From positions 20,315,185-20,379,184 of the forward strand of contig CM070719.1 in assembly GCA_036346275.1 (NCBI GenBank): 64,000 bases of DNA. Direction: 5' to 3'. Of the stretch, positions 1-12,047 are shown piece after piece. Source of the stretch: Otatea glauca. Its lineage: Eukaryota; Streptophyta; Magnoliopsida; Poales; Poaceae. Positions within the stretch are counted from its first letter, which is position 1. Every line of letters starts with the position of its first letter. The translations under genes were made by a program, and so were the position numbers. Below the pieces are notes generated by a model. The model did no database searches. It was not told where the DNA came from and worked only from the letters and a program-made list of their open reading frames with translations.

Positions 1-435
1 AACATTAGTGATACATCATAACAATGCACAAAAAATTTAAAAATCTTTTAACGTGGTTTGTACCATCTTTCATTCGGATCAAACTTCCCGATCAGTGTTT
101 TATGAGGACAGTAGCAATGTTTAAATTTTTAAAAATTCCTCAAATTTGGTAATCTTCTGAAAGTTTTATGGGAACATCACTGACATTTTAGGGACCACCA
201 AAAAAATTTCAATTTTTTTTTGTCATTGTTTGACCTACTTTTCAGCCGGTGCAAATATACCAAAATTTGGAGATTTTTCGGTGAAATTTCGTTTTTCTCG
301 GTAGAAAACGAACCGGATTTGAATTTTTGTTTTTTTAATTTCAAACGAGATTTGTCCGAAATACCCGAATTTCGGCGAAATTTTGGATTCCGGTCCCGGA
401 CGATATTTTAGCCGAAAACAAAATTTGAATCCTTG
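1..435. mobile_element. AT-rich hAT-like element, right end only
   Basis: AT-rich sequence full of short motifs of the type AATTTCGG/CCGAAATT, ending at 435 in TTTGAATCCTTG. This end is the reverse complement of the left terminus of the better-bounded element at 33220-34557 (CAAGGATTCAAA). The left end lies before the window, so the 8-bp target duplication (expected to match CTAACAGG after 435) cannot be tested here. The short open frames inside are low-complexity and not believed. Confidence 0.45.
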
Positions 436-1110
436 CTAACAGGCATGACATGGCGTGAACAACATGGGGCGAGGTGGCTGTGGCAGCGGTGACTACGAGG
501 ATCCGGTTCAATCCAACCAACGACAAGGAAAGAGCAATGGCAAAAAGGGATTTCAAATGAGGATAAATGTGAAAAAGAGAGAAATAGTGGAAAATGGGAG
601 ACTAGGATGAAATGGCATTTTGCAAAGTGAGCAATACACTGCGTGACATATTTCTTAATACATGAAACTTAGTGGCATTTCTCAAATTGCAAGATTTTGA
701 TGTAGCATATATCCAATTTTGCTAATCCAAGGAGTTCAAAGTTCATAAATCCAATAGAACTTACTTAGAAAGATTTATAAAAAAAAACTACAACTATTGC
801 TCACCAAATGTCAAAATCCTATCTAATGCAGTACCTTGCATGATTACATCATACATCCACCGCTTATAAACAAAAGTACAAAAATAACAGCATAGCTTTC
901 ATGCAAAAGGCATCCAAAACAAGCACGCTCGCAGGCCTCAGCCATAGTTTCAATCAGAAAAAACCGACACCAACGGTTCAACTAGAAAAAACCGGAACTG
1001 GCGCCCAGTTCGATCTGGTTTGGCACCCGAAGTCTAGTAACAAGTAGACCCAACCCCGTAGACCCTTCAACTGACACCCGGCCCCTTCCTGGACTCCGAC
1101 CTTGACTTGC
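436..1110. other. Intergenic, nothing recognised
   Basis: Ordinary AT-rich sequence between the hAT-like remnant and the E2 gene promoter. It becomes GC-rich after about 980. No coding region, RNA gene or repeat boundary is seen. Confidence 0.5.
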
Positions 1111-1113
1111 CCG

Positions 1114-1357
1114 CACGTGGGTCATTTTCCCGGTGGACGTAGTCTGCCTCCCGATCCTTTTAGGAAACCAGGTCGTCGTCGTCGCGCGAAAAGAAAAAAA
1201 AGGCCGCGTCACATGGGTCGCTATGCCACTGGCATGTGGGCCCGGAGGAAACCTCCGTCGCGAACGCAGTAACGTGGTCGGCGGTGGGCCCCAGCTGGCA
1301 GTGGCGGCGGCACACGCCTAACGCTTTTCCGGGTGTCTGAGGCTTCCGCCCCATAAA
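1114..1357 (+). promoter_or_regulatory. Putative promoter of the E2 gene
   Basis: A G-box CACGTG lies at 1114-1119 and two TGGGCCC motifs (site-II/TCP-type, common in plant housekeeping promoters) at 1237-1243 and 1285-1291. A weak TATA-like CATAAAT is near 1352. The block is GC-rich and lies about 100-350 bp upstream of the first candidate start codon at 1464. Function is inferred from motifs and position only. Confidence 0.4.
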
Positions 1358-1600
1358 TCGCTACGCGCACACGACCTTTCCCACTTTTAGGCTCGGTGTT
1401 ATCTGGTCCCTTCGCAACGCGAACCCACCTTCCTCCTCCCGTGGTTTCCGTCCGGCCGCCGCCATGGACGCGGCCGGGTTCGTGCTCATCGCCTCTCCCC
1501 GCCGAGCAATTACGTTGCGATTTTGTGTTTGCCCCCTTCTTTTGGCTATTTTTGGCAAATTTTTTTATTGGCTTCTTGATCTTGTCGCAGGTGCCCGCAC

Positions 1601-4600
1601 ATGCAAGGGCGCGGGTCTCCCTCGTTGTCGTCCTGCCGCGGCGCCGACGCCGCCGCGTGGGAGTCCGTGCAGAAGCAGAAGCGGCAGCGCTGCCAAGTAA
1701 CCGTCGCGTCCTTGTTGTGCGCGAAAGCTCCGTTTTTTGTGTGCTAAAGTTTCGTTCTTTCGGTTGGTTTCGGTGTCATCGAAGCGATTTCTTGTGCAAT
1801 TCCGTGTGCGATCGTTGTGTTTGGTCGAGTTCGTAGGGTATCGATGCGGAGCATGGTATGTGGGTTTTGGCTTCTCTTGGTTCTTGCCACTTGGAAAGAT
1901 TCGTTCTTTGTGAGAATTTGGTTAGATTAGGGAGTTATGTTCGGTTTTTAGGTTTGGTTTGGCCAGAATTGGTGGTTTTGGGGTGTTGTGATTTTCATTT
2001 TGATGTGGAAGCATCATCATGGTATTAGGGTTTCTTGGGGTTGATTGTGCTATTTCTTGAGGTCGATTGTGCTAGAATTGTGATTTCTTTAGGTTGATTG
2101 TGCTATTTCTTGAGGTCGATTGTGCTAGAATTGGGGTTTCTTTTAGGTTGTTCCGGGCACCTAGCTCAACCGTTGCTTCGGGTATACTGTAATAAAATTT
2201 GTTAGTTGACTGGATTCGGAATTGTTTGATACTGCCTGTGTGTGCAACTTTTGAGTGCAATCTTCGAGTGTCATGTCTTTCCATGTGGTATTTGCAGAAT
2301 TTGGTCCGTGACTCCGTGTACGGTGTTACTCGGTAGATGTTGAGACATAGTACGTTGTCTGCAATGAGGAGGTTTTGGTCTTTCTTTAGCTTGTTGAATT
2401 AAGTTGAGTACATTTATATAGAAAGAGGTTATGATATATAAAAACTGCAAGGAAGATGTTCTTTTTAACCGTCTAGCAAGGAAGAAGTTCTTTTCGAATG
2501 TCTAGCAAGGAATATGTTCTTACATATTTTTATCTATGGTGTATGTTATAGAAATTACAGGCTCTACAGGATATTGCTAATGCAATCTTGAAACTGTGGT
2601 TTTGGTATGCAGTGCCTATGTAGTTAATCTTGCTACTTGAGCAGGTGATGGTTCAAAATCTAAATCATAGATCATTGTTAACATTTGTTGGTTCTTTAGA
2701 TTGGGGAAATTGGCTGCAATATATCCATAACTATCATTCAGAAAAATATCTCTCAACTTGAAGCTTCAATATCAGAAAAGGTAAATGATTTGGCCTTGGT
2801 GCTATGTATTTGGAGCTAGGATAGGTTAAGTAATGCTGGTAGTCAATAGTTTATTGACCAATTTACCCTTGATAAAGTAGCCAGAAAAAAGAATTGTGAT
2901 GCTCCAGAACTTATAGTGATGGTACCAAGGACTTGTTAGTAGAGCATTCAGGAGTGTGAGGCTGTGAGCTACAGAAGTTAGCATGTTAAGGGTCTGTATT
3001 GCGGGGTGATTTAGCAATAGGAATGCAGCAGGCCACAAGGAGTCATGTTGAATGTGTAGAAAAATTGTCTTTAAATATTGGGATATTGAGGCACAGCTAG
3101 ATTTTGTACTACTGTTCTGAAATTGAGGTGAGGTGCATGTGTTTAATTGCTCCTTACCTTTTGTTTGGTACTCCAGGGAAAGGATACTAAGTAGTTTTGT
3201 GTTCTGATGCTAAAACTTTTGCACTTGTTTATTTATCGGGTGAAGATGCAATGCACTGATTTCCGTCTTGGGAGGATTTAGAATCCTCCATAATCTGGCT
3301 TCTCTGAGAATATGCCAGATAGGAGCTTCAGCTTCTAGGAAGTCCTAGAAGCTGCATCCTTTTTGGGAGAGCTTAAGCTTCCAGGAGCTTTAAGTTGAAT
3401 CTTAAACCTTCTCAGACAGCGGCATTTTAATTTGTCTTGCAATTTTTTGTCGTTTTGTGGATATATTATAACCAACTTTTAGTTTATGAGCCATGTGATG
3501 CATGTGCTAACTTGCTTTTATTGTTTTTTCTTAATAAAACTACAACGAATCCTGCATGTGATTTTTGTTTTGTTTTAGAGATCATTGACTTAATTTGGGC
3601 CAACCGAAATCATTAATTTAATTTTAGGAAATATTATAATGTAAAATTTCAGATCTTATTATATTACAATTATATTTACAAGATACCTAACCCAATTGTA
3701 AATGGCAATTTCTATCTGTAATATATACTTAGTGCTTATTAGTTGAAGCACAAAATCCACTCCCACATGTTGACAATGAAGAGCAATGGATCATGTTTTC
3801 TGAGACTAAATTTACAAAATAATATTAGTTACAAAATAATGGTGGACTCAATTCCCGTATTTACTGTGGAAAAGCTTGTATTTCTTTAATATATTTGGCT
3901 TTTTCTTATAATTACATTGCCATATTTTACAGGGTTCGTCATCCAATGATCAAGTTGGATCTAGTACAGAAAATAATTCCTTCAAAGTATCTGAACCTGA
4001 GCTACAGAATTTTGACTGTGATGAAAATGAGGAAGAAGATTACTATTTATATGATCAAGATGAAGTCTGCTATGATGATGAAGGATCTGACTATAAATTT
4101 GATGACACTGATTTCAATCAACAGCTGGCTGATAAATTTGATGATTTAGATCTGCCTCCAGGTGTGGAGGCTACTTTACCATGGTTGCAGAAAGTTGTAA
4201 CTGATGATGGGCCTGGCGATTTTAAGTCAATATCAGAAATAGAGGATGAAATTACAAAGAAATATAAGTCTTTTAAGCAGTTTGACACTGTTGAGAATTT
4301 CTCTGATCATCATTATGCTAATAAATCTGTTGGAAAGGTAACATCTTACGCATATTGATTTTATATTTTTATACTTTTTTCCCCATCGGATACTACTTTC
4401 TTTAACTTTATTCCAGACAGGAAGACAGTGGACAAAAAGAATTCAGCATGACTGGAAACTACTGGAGAAGGATTTACCAGGTCAGCTATCTGCTAGAACA
4501 TTTGTTAAGAGGTGCTTAAATGCTCTCCCTAAAAGCGAAAAGCACAAATTTTAAAGCACATTAAGAATATGATTTGAACCACTCACTTCTCCCCAACAGT

Positions 4601-6203
4601 GTTGAAGATTTGTGCAATATATTTTGTCAGAGAGCATAGAAGCATCTCTCACAATTGTTTCATCCTTGCTACAGCTGTTATTCATTGACTATACTCATTC
4701 CTCTGGCATTTTTGAAGATTGCTTTTAGTTGATCGTCTTCTCTCTTTTTTTAAGAAAGCTCTTGTTAGTCTTGTGATGTGTAGCCGTATTGTCAATTATT
4801 ATTATTATTACCTACACAAAGTTGTAGAATACACATGGCTCACTGCTGCTAAAGCTAAAAATTGCAGTTTTGTACTGTGTAGAAATTATAGATGAATCTG
4901 GAAATATCCTATTTCATTGGTGTACTATCTCTGGGTATGTTTTAAATTCTAGAAATTCATATCCTGAATATCGTTCTGTTGTGCAGGGTCCATATTTGTT
5001 CGTGTCTCAGAAAATCGAATGGACCTTCTCAGGGCTGTAATGATTGGGCCTGATGGAACACCCTACCATGATGGCCTTTTCTTCTTTGATGCTCAATTTC
5101 CTGCTAGTTATCCTGCAACTCCTCCTGTATGTAATCAAAACTTTGGTCAATTTGTATGCAATTTATTTTCATATTTTGATTGAAACATCCATGATGATAC
5201 TTTTGCAGGTGGTGTACTATCATTCTGGAGGTCTTCGGCTTAATCCAAATTTATATGCTTGTGGAAAAGTCTGTCTTAGCCTCCTAGGCACCTGGGATGG
5301 TCAGGGTTGTGAGAGTTGGAACCCAGTTCGCTCAACCATGCTACAGGTGCTAATCTCCATTCAAGCTCTTGTATTGAATGAGAAGCCATACTTCAATGAA
5401 CCAGGATACGAAACCTATGCCAATAGCGCTGATGGACAGAGGAGTGCTTTGTACTATAATGATACCACATTTCAGCACTCATGTAGGACTATGTTGTACT
5501 CACTTCGGAGACCTCCTCAGGTAACATATTGCTAATTCTTTAGCTCTTACAGTTTCCCAACGCACAGGCACACGCCTGCATGGGCACAATTGTTCTTTCC
5601 ATTTAGTGGTTTAACATATCATCAGTTGTAGACAACTTTAAACATATCTGAACCCTGATAGATACATATGTGGTTAATTCTGTTGTCTAGTAGGGTGGGA
5701 GATAGAAGTATGGGCCCCAGCTCTCTGTGTAAGAAATGATATATCATCTTAGTTGGTGGTAGTAGGGTAATCATCATTCTCACTCGGTGTTATGGCGTAG
5801 CGCACTGAGAACCTTACAGAGAGTTTACATACAAAATAATCTAATAACCTTTGTTGTCGGCTATTCCTTGTTTCAGCACTTTGAAGACCTTGTCGCTGGC
5901 CACTTCCGTGATCGTGGCCGTGCCATTCTGGCTGCATGCAAATACTACATGGAGGGTCATAAGGTTGGATCCCCAGTCCCTGACGAGGATGATGAAAGCA
6001 AGGAACAGGAAAGGACTGATGCGGAAGGATCCAGCAGCAGCAGTGCAGCGAAGCCACTGCTGCGTGCTGGTCACGCTGTATCCTTCAAGACCAACATGGA
6101 GGTTCTATTTGAGGAGCTCCTGATGGAATTCAATGTGAAGGGTGCTGACACCAAGAGGTTCCGTGCTGAGAAAGTGAAGAAGAGCCAGCCTGCTGCTGCC
6201 TGA
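1601..6203 (+). CDS. Ubiquitin-conjugating enzyme E2, UBC25/26-like
   Basis: Coding exons with GT-AG borders in consistent phase: 1601-1696, 3933-4337, 4417-4480, 4987-5126, 5209-5520 and 5877-6203, about 447 residues. The first ~165 residues are acidic, rich in D/E/Y and probably disordered. A large UBC fold follows with the typical YHDGLFFF and SYPATPP segments, and the active-site cysteine in GKVCLSLLGTW (about residue 257, exon 5). The insertions and the C-terminal extension after RRPPQ fit the plant UBC25/26 and animal UBE2O/BIRC6-like class rather than small E2s. It should take ubiquitin from E1 as a cysteine thioester and pass it to substrates. The start is uncertain. The Met at 1601 gives an intact frame, but it follows an acceptor (CAG at 1588-1590), and an ATG at 1464 sits in an excellent GCCGCCATGG context. 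Splicing at 1478 or 1514 would add 8-20 residues in frame. No disabling change seen. Confidence 0.88.
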
Positions 6204-7660
6204 AAGGGTTCAGCCGCAGCTACAGCAGCAGAATTCCTCTAATTCCGAGGTTCCATAATGAAGTGAAAACCATAGAAGGATTGCTTGCCTAACTATAGAA
6301 ATGCTATGTAGATAGCTCTTTTTTTTCGCCTTTTACCATACAGGTCTGGTGGACTTGAACCAGAAAAAATGGATGGTGTTAGATGCTAACTACTGAAGTA
6401 TCCACCCCTTATTATGGTGTGATGTTAAATTGACATCTACATAAGTGGCGTGCTACCTAGTTACATATATACAGATGTTTTTGCTCATGACGGTTGTGTA
6501 CATTGGTTTGGTTTTCTCCTTGCTTTGCAGCTTCCTTTTATAAGTTAATTGTAATCTGCTAAGCATATATTGCCAAGCTAGACCTGCCACCGCGTTGATA
6601 ACGGCCGCTGTTTAGAACAGTTGATTTGTTTCATATTGCCTGACTAGTAGATGATACACCAATGTATGTAACCTTGAGTCCTTAAATGTAATTTAAGCTT
6701 AAATTAACTATTTTACGCGAAACATTGATGAGTGCAACTGTATAAGCGTGGTCGTCGCGTATGTGTAGTTTATAAATCTCGTCAAGATTTTAGAAATCTT
6801 GGCTGAAATCTCGGTAAGATAAAAAAATTAGAGGTGTTTCTGTACTTTTCTTTTTCACAGTTGTACAAAAATATTAAAGTATGAATTAAGTGTAGATAGT
6901 GATTACTTACCTCTTCGCTTGCTTCAAAATTTGTGCAACTTGTATTAGGAGGGAAAGCATTGAAACATTGCTCAAAAAAGTTTGAAAATGTTCAAATTAT
7001 TGTAGTGATTTCGGGATTTTTCAGGAAGATTTTGGGTTTTTTTTGACTCAGACGATCAAAATTCAACTGGTTTTCATGTTTATAGGACCAGATTTAGCAC
7101 TAAATTTTTTTATGTCGAATTGTAATACCTTTTTCGAGGAATACATATGAAAATTTTGCCAAAAAATATATATATACAAATTATGTAATCCTAAACCCTA
7201 ACTCCCTTAACTTAAATTATGCAAACATGTTCACTACAATTTTTCGGATGGATTGGATATGTCGAAACTTTTAGGATTAGGTGCCTATAAGCTTTGCAAA
7301 AGTTTATACGAAAAAAACTCACATTTAGCTTGTTTCTACTAGATAAGAAAAACCTAGTGTGGAACATAATTTCGTATGAATTTTAGAGAAAATAGTACAA
7401 TTCTCAAGGGTTTCATATAGAATTATTCGTTTCAAATTAGTGTTTTATTCATCGAACTGTACTCCTTAGGTCTTTTTGGTTTATACTTTTAAGAAAAGAC
7501 ATGCAGCTTCAACTACTCGGTTGAAATGATATAGTTTGTATTTTTGAATAAGTGGTTTAACTGTGGATTAATATTCAACTACTTGAATCTAACCATAAAC
7601 CCTAGCTCTAAGTTAGTTGTACTAACCATAAACCCTAAGTTAGTAGTACTAACCACAGAT
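6204..7660. other. E2 3' UTR, then AT-rich intergenic sequence
   Basis: The 3' UTR of the E2 gene probably runs several hundred bases past 6203; no single poly(A) signal stands out. From about 6770 to 7160 there are short stretches resembling the AATTTCGG-rich hAT-like family (ATCTCGG, GATTTCGGG), without recognisable ends. Two interstitial AAACCCTA motifs (7190s, about 7600) are too short to be telomeric arrays. No gene seen. Confidence 0.4.
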
Positions 7661-7679
7661 AGTGAGAGGATAGCAGAGG

Positions 7680-8275
7680 TAGACCTATAGTACGGGGAAT
7701 GGCACAACGAGTAGTAGGGGTGGGCAGTAGTCAGGACATCCCTAAGATGACATGGGCTCGTGGTCTAGCAACCAATCTTCAAGCCATTGGGGTTTCCCTA
7801 GTGAGCAGCCTAGGTACCCTATGTTAGGGTATGGTTTGATGCCCTACGGAGGGGATTAGGTGGGTACAGTCACTATCAGAGTCGCGACGGATCGAGCATG
7901 TTGTCGTTGTTCGACAACACTGATCCCTACGCCAATCCGTACACACGACATATGCCTGTCAGGTACCTGCACCAGTTGGAGAATCATTTGGGCTGGATGG
8001 CGCATTACGAATGCTGGAAGTCTGCCTGGCTACCGCGGGGTGTGAATTGGGAGGAGTACAAGCAAGCGCACAAGAGGAAGTATGGCGAGAGCATTGTTGA
8101 TGATGTGGCGTGGAGGTTGCACCATGCACGTACTACTACTCGTAGGTACGTCAATGTATAGTTGTCTACAAGATCCTTTAACTTATGTAGCACATCTTCG
8201 TGCAATACATGTTCATACTCCTTTAATTATGCCTCTTGCAGGTGGTTCGGGCCAACCGGTGGGTTGTAGTCATTG
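7680..8275 (+). pseudogene. Fragment of an unrecognised plant gene
   Basis: An 87-codon frame at 7898-8161 has a natural-looking composition rich in W, Y, H and R (for example PVRYLHQLENHLGWM). It extends upstream in the same frame to an in-frame stop near 7857. A plausible intron runs from a GTACGT donor near 8144 to TTGCAG ending near 8242. If used, translation soon stops in GPTGGL. Further upstream (7680-7850) the related frame has several stops. The protein was not recognised. It may be a relic of an uncharacterised grass gene family or of a TE-borne ORF; no function is proposed. Confidence 0.35.
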
Positions 8276-8607
8276 ACGCTTCGATAGGTATTTCTCTCGT
8301 TTATTATGTTCGAAACAATTGTGATGGATGAAATATGATGGATGGAATGCACGGCGTGATTTCAAATTTGTAATGTAACAGGATTTCAAAGGTGTTTATG
8401 AATTATCAATTGTCATGCAATAGGATGGACACAATGGCATGATGTTGGTGAATGTGAATGTCATTTGTGTCAATTTTATTTCATATTTATCATTTGTGAT
8501 CACAGTATTTATTGATTGTTGCCAAATTGAAGTGTTAGAATCCGAAATCAGGCGAAATGTTGCCAAAATTTCTAAATTTAGGGTATTTTATGTGCAAATA
8601 CTTAGTA

Positions 8608-8844
8608 CTCCCTCTGGTTCACAAAAACTTGTGGGATACATGCAGTCAAACTTTTAGATATCTTTTTAAATATTTAGATTGGATGCAAGAAAATCATGTG
8701 TAGATTTGTCTAGAAATGTACTTTCATAGTATTGTAATTTTATTGGATTATTTTAAATATATTACTATAGAAATTAGTGGTTAAAGTTGAGTTTTGGGTA
8801 CCGTATCGATGTCCAAAACAATAACTATTTTTGACCGGAGGGAG
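8608..8844. mobile_element. Stowaway-type MITE (Tc1/mariner)
   Basis: A 237-bp element starts CTCCCTCTGGTTC and ends GACCGGAGGGAG, giving terminal inverted repeats with the grass Stowaway consensus. It is flanked on both sides by the dinucleotide TA (8606-8607 and 8845-8846), the expected target duplication. It has no coding capacity and appears to be inserted in AATTTCGG-rich sequence that continues to 9111. Confidence 0.85.
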
Positions 8845-8846
8845 TA

Positions 8847-9111
8847 TTTTGCATTCAAATAAATGGGAAATGTAGATAAATGCTTGCATGCATTTTTCAT
8901 TTTTTTCCCCAAAATTTTCTAACCTCGGGATACCATTTCACAGGGGGTTGAAAAGGGCTGAAATTTCGGTTTTACCGGCCACCAAAATACTGGATTTGAA
9001 ATTTGGGTTTTTCCATTTTGGCCGGATTTCAATCGGAATTCCAAAATCTCGTCAAAATTTTAGGTTTCAACTGCCTCGAGATGTGGTCCAAAAACAAAAT
9101 TTGTAACCTTG
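8847..9111. mobile_element. AT-rich hAT-like element, right end
   Basis: The same AATTTCGG-rich sequence as 1-435, ending AAATTTGTAACCTTG at 9111. That closely matches the end at 435 (AAATTTGAATCCTTG). The part before the MITE (about 8540-8605) is probably the same element. No convincing left terminus or 8-bp duplication of GTCTAGGT (9112-9119) was found, so it may be 5'-truncated. Confidence 0.4.
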
Positions 9112-9388
9112 GTCTAGGTTGGTTGTAATCTTTTTTGACCTAACAAAAATAATGATTAGTGGCCTAGTCATTTTCTTCGTCAACACCTATCTTATAACTA
9201 AATAAAAAACGCAGTTTACCGTCATACACGGGAGAATCATCCAACCCAATTCCCATGTAGGGTTGAAAACGGATACATCTACCAAGATTCATAACCAATC
9301 TTGAGCATATAGATGTGCAGGATCATCCCAAAAAAACTGTGAACGGAAAACAATGAAATGTTTCCAGGATTACATATAGTACACTCAC

Positions 9389-9671
9389 CTTCTCTGCACC
9401 AAGTATCTGAATTGTGCTGCCAAGCTGCTTGGCCAAATTTAGCAAACTGCCACTGTGTGCAATAAGGCGAGCACCAACTAATTCGCCCACGAGTGCGGTC
9501 GAATTTGGTGCAATAGTGTACTTTTCAGATAATCATACAGCTGGGCTCTGTACTCAGAAAGAGCCAAGGCTTGATCACACTGCTCCCTGATATTTAACAA
9601 GTCAAGGTCACTGACTTCTGTTTCCATCGATATCACTGCTGCCTCCTTTAACTGTGCTTCTACTTCATCAT
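9389..9671 (-). pseudogene. NOP58 (snoRNP core protein) exon fragment, frameshifted
   Basis: On the minus strand an exon runs from an ATTGTCAG acceptor (9672-9674 on plus) to a GTGAGT donor (plus 9383-9388). It encodes the NOP58 segments EVEAQLKEAAVIS, SDLDLLNIREQCDQ and EYRAQLYDYLKS. In another frame follow TIAP, ALVGELVGARLIAH, GSLLNLAKQ and GSTIQILGAEK. The two halves are out of register after YDYLKS, consistent with loss of about 7 nt at the start of the Nop-domain helix. Intact NOP58 is a box C/D snoRNP core protein guiding rRNA 2'-O-methylation in the nucleolus. Only one exon is seen and no neighbouring exons, so this is a captured or relic genomic fragment that retains splice sites, not a processed copy. 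Confidence 0.85.
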
Positions 9672-12047
9672 CTGACAATATATGAAAATAACAGAACTTC
9701 TTACTAAACAACGGATTTCCTGCATAGATATAGCAATCGTATTTAGACATGTGAAGAATTTATCTAAGAGAAATCAAGGTTGACTGCGTTAGTTTGATTG
9801 CCCATCATCCTCGCAACTTCTTACTTATAGATGGGGGGAGGCCGCAAGTGGGGGAGGCCGCGGTGGGGGGAGGCCACCAGTGGAGGGCGACACAGTGGGG
9901 GAGCCGGGGAGGGGAGGACGAGGGGCAGCGCTTGGTACGGGGACTTGGGGAGCCGCCGGTGGGGGTGACGCGGTGGGGGGAGCCAAGGAGGGGAGGATAA
10001 GGGGCAGTGCTGGTGTAGGGACTCGGGGTGACGGGGGTATGAATCTCTGAGATGTTGTGTCTGTTGTGTTGATTAGGGTTGGCAAGTTGGCCTGTTGGGT
10101 CTGACTAGTTGGGACTTGACCGGTTGGGCCAGATAGGAAGTGGGCCAGGCTTAGTCGGAATTTTCGGTTTGATTTACACGTAATTTCTGTTCCGTTTTCA
10201 TTTCCGTCGGAACTGGCTCTCCTGTTTCGATTCCGTTTCTAAAAAAAATTTCTTTTATGTTTCTGTACTCACATTTTCCGTTTCCATTTTTTCTCCAGAA
10301 TGTCGGAAATTCTGTTCCCATTTTCATCCCTATTCCCATGTGTTCCCGTTCGACGCCCCTTATTAAAAAAATTGGCCTGACATCATTTGCAAAACTAGAA
10401 AAAAGGACATCACATCATCCGCTCCCCCAACCCACTCTCACCCCTATCGCCGCACCATCTCATCGCCCTGCCACGCCCACCTCGACCGATCGCTCTTGCG
10501 CCGCCCTGCCTTCACCCCTTATTTCCCAGGCTCGGCGCTCATTGGCCTGCCCCCAACTTTGGCGTGCCTCACATCATCGTCTCCCCCAATCCCGCCTCAT
10601 CCCTATCGCCGCTGCCGGACCATCTCCTCATGCTACAGTGCCCATCTCATGCCATTTCTTTTGCACTGCCTTTCCCCTGCCCCTTTTGTCCCCATGCCGG
10701 CAATCATCAATCTACTGCACCCCCGCCCCTATCGCCCAATGGCCCGTCGGTCCTTGCCTAGGCTCAAACTCGCCATATCATCTTCCCATCGTTCCCTACA
10801 CAGCTGGACCACCGACAACTCGCAACTGCCGGCCACCCTGCAGACACGCCGCCTCTCCTAGAAACTGCCAAGGCAGGGAAGGGGGAATCGCTGCATGGGC
10901 TCTCGAGTTCTCCTTGTGGCTGGCCTGTGTGCTCGAGCGGCGTGGTGACGATATCAAGCTCGTCCTTGACATGAGCCTGCACGTCCTGGGGGCCAACTAC
11001 TATGAAAACTGTCAATCTTATCCTTTTAAACCGCCCAGAAGGGAGTGCACGGCGGTTGGAACACACGAAATAGCATCCGCACTCGGCGGTTGTCACCTTC
11101 GACAATTAATAAGGAGAAGCTCTTCGTCCAACTATAGCTGGTTAAGGGTTTGTTAGGAATGAAAAATGCATTGCTAAGATGGAAAGCAAGAATATTGTCA
11201 GATTGGCCTTCGCAAAATATGGTGATGTTAATTAGCCATAGATTGACCTAAAGGTTGCATTAGATAGAAGCAACTTGGGCAGTTCCAAAGATTTTCCCTC
11301 TGAGCGGTGAGATCTAGATATAGTCCTATGTATGGTACATCCAGTTTCAACTCTCTTCGTTCTTTATATTGTTCCTCCTAAGACAACCTAAAATATTAAT
11401 GTTGACATTGCTTTCCATTAGAGTCATTCTCCTTGACCGCACCTGCAAGGGTTAGCCAAAATAGGCATTAGGACAGCAGATAGCAAGATAGAGATCGAGT
11501 GAACGGACATGCTGCTGGATGGGTTTGGAGGTGAGCTTCCCTCCAAAGCTTGTTCTTCAGTGTTTATATGATTCTACAAATTGGCTTATATGCATCTATC
11601 AAACTATAAATTGTTTGGCGTTACAATATTACTGTTATATGTTTTTTACAGATTACTTACAACCTGTTTTTAGTGCCCTGTTAGTGGTTGTACTGTATAA
11701 CCCGCATTTTATTACTCTCCATTTGACATTATTATAACTTTAGAAATCACTTTGTATGTGTGTGATCAAACTTTTCATATAGTATTAGTTACACCTGAAG
11801 GAGTTGAGTTGTTTAAACCCACATATTAGAATTAGTTTAGTATAAATGTTCAATTTCAGTAATCTTTTGATAAAGGTACGTTGACACCTCTAGAATGTGC
11901 AATGGCCTGCGTCTCTGATCAAGATTTCCTTGCGCATGGAGTATTATTCATTTGGGCGTTACATTGATTTTTTTGTATCTATATTGGATCTATGTAGCAC
12001 TATAGCTAAAATAGATACCTAATAATACTTTCTAAACAATTTGACAA
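9672..12047. other. Gene-poor region between NOP58 and SAHH fragments
   Basis: Contains the G-rich repeat at 9836-10015, then sequence around 10155-10340 ending in CATTTTCATCCCTATTCCC that recalls hAT ends such as the one at 37422. From 10400 to 11100 the sequence is C-rich; a 299-codon frame there (10257-11156) is proline/serine/histidine-biased with no recognisable domain. From 11160 on it is AT-rich with nothing identified. Confidence 0.35.
9836..10015. repeat. G-rich degenerate minisatellite
   Basis: Irregular tandem units built on GTGGGGGGAGGC / GGAGCCG(G/A)GGAGGGGAGGA recur through about 180 bp. The strong strand bias in G makes spurious long frames on both strands. Confidence 0.5.

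Noticed and set aside
7180..7640. AAACCCTA motifs resembling plant telomere repeats
   Set aside because: Only isolated single units separated by unrelated sequence; not an interstitial telomeric array.
10257..11156. 299-codon plus-strand open frame, the second longest in its region
   Set aside because: Composition is driven by C-rich DNA (Pro, Ser, His, Arg), with overlapping long frames on both strands, no domain and no gene structure.
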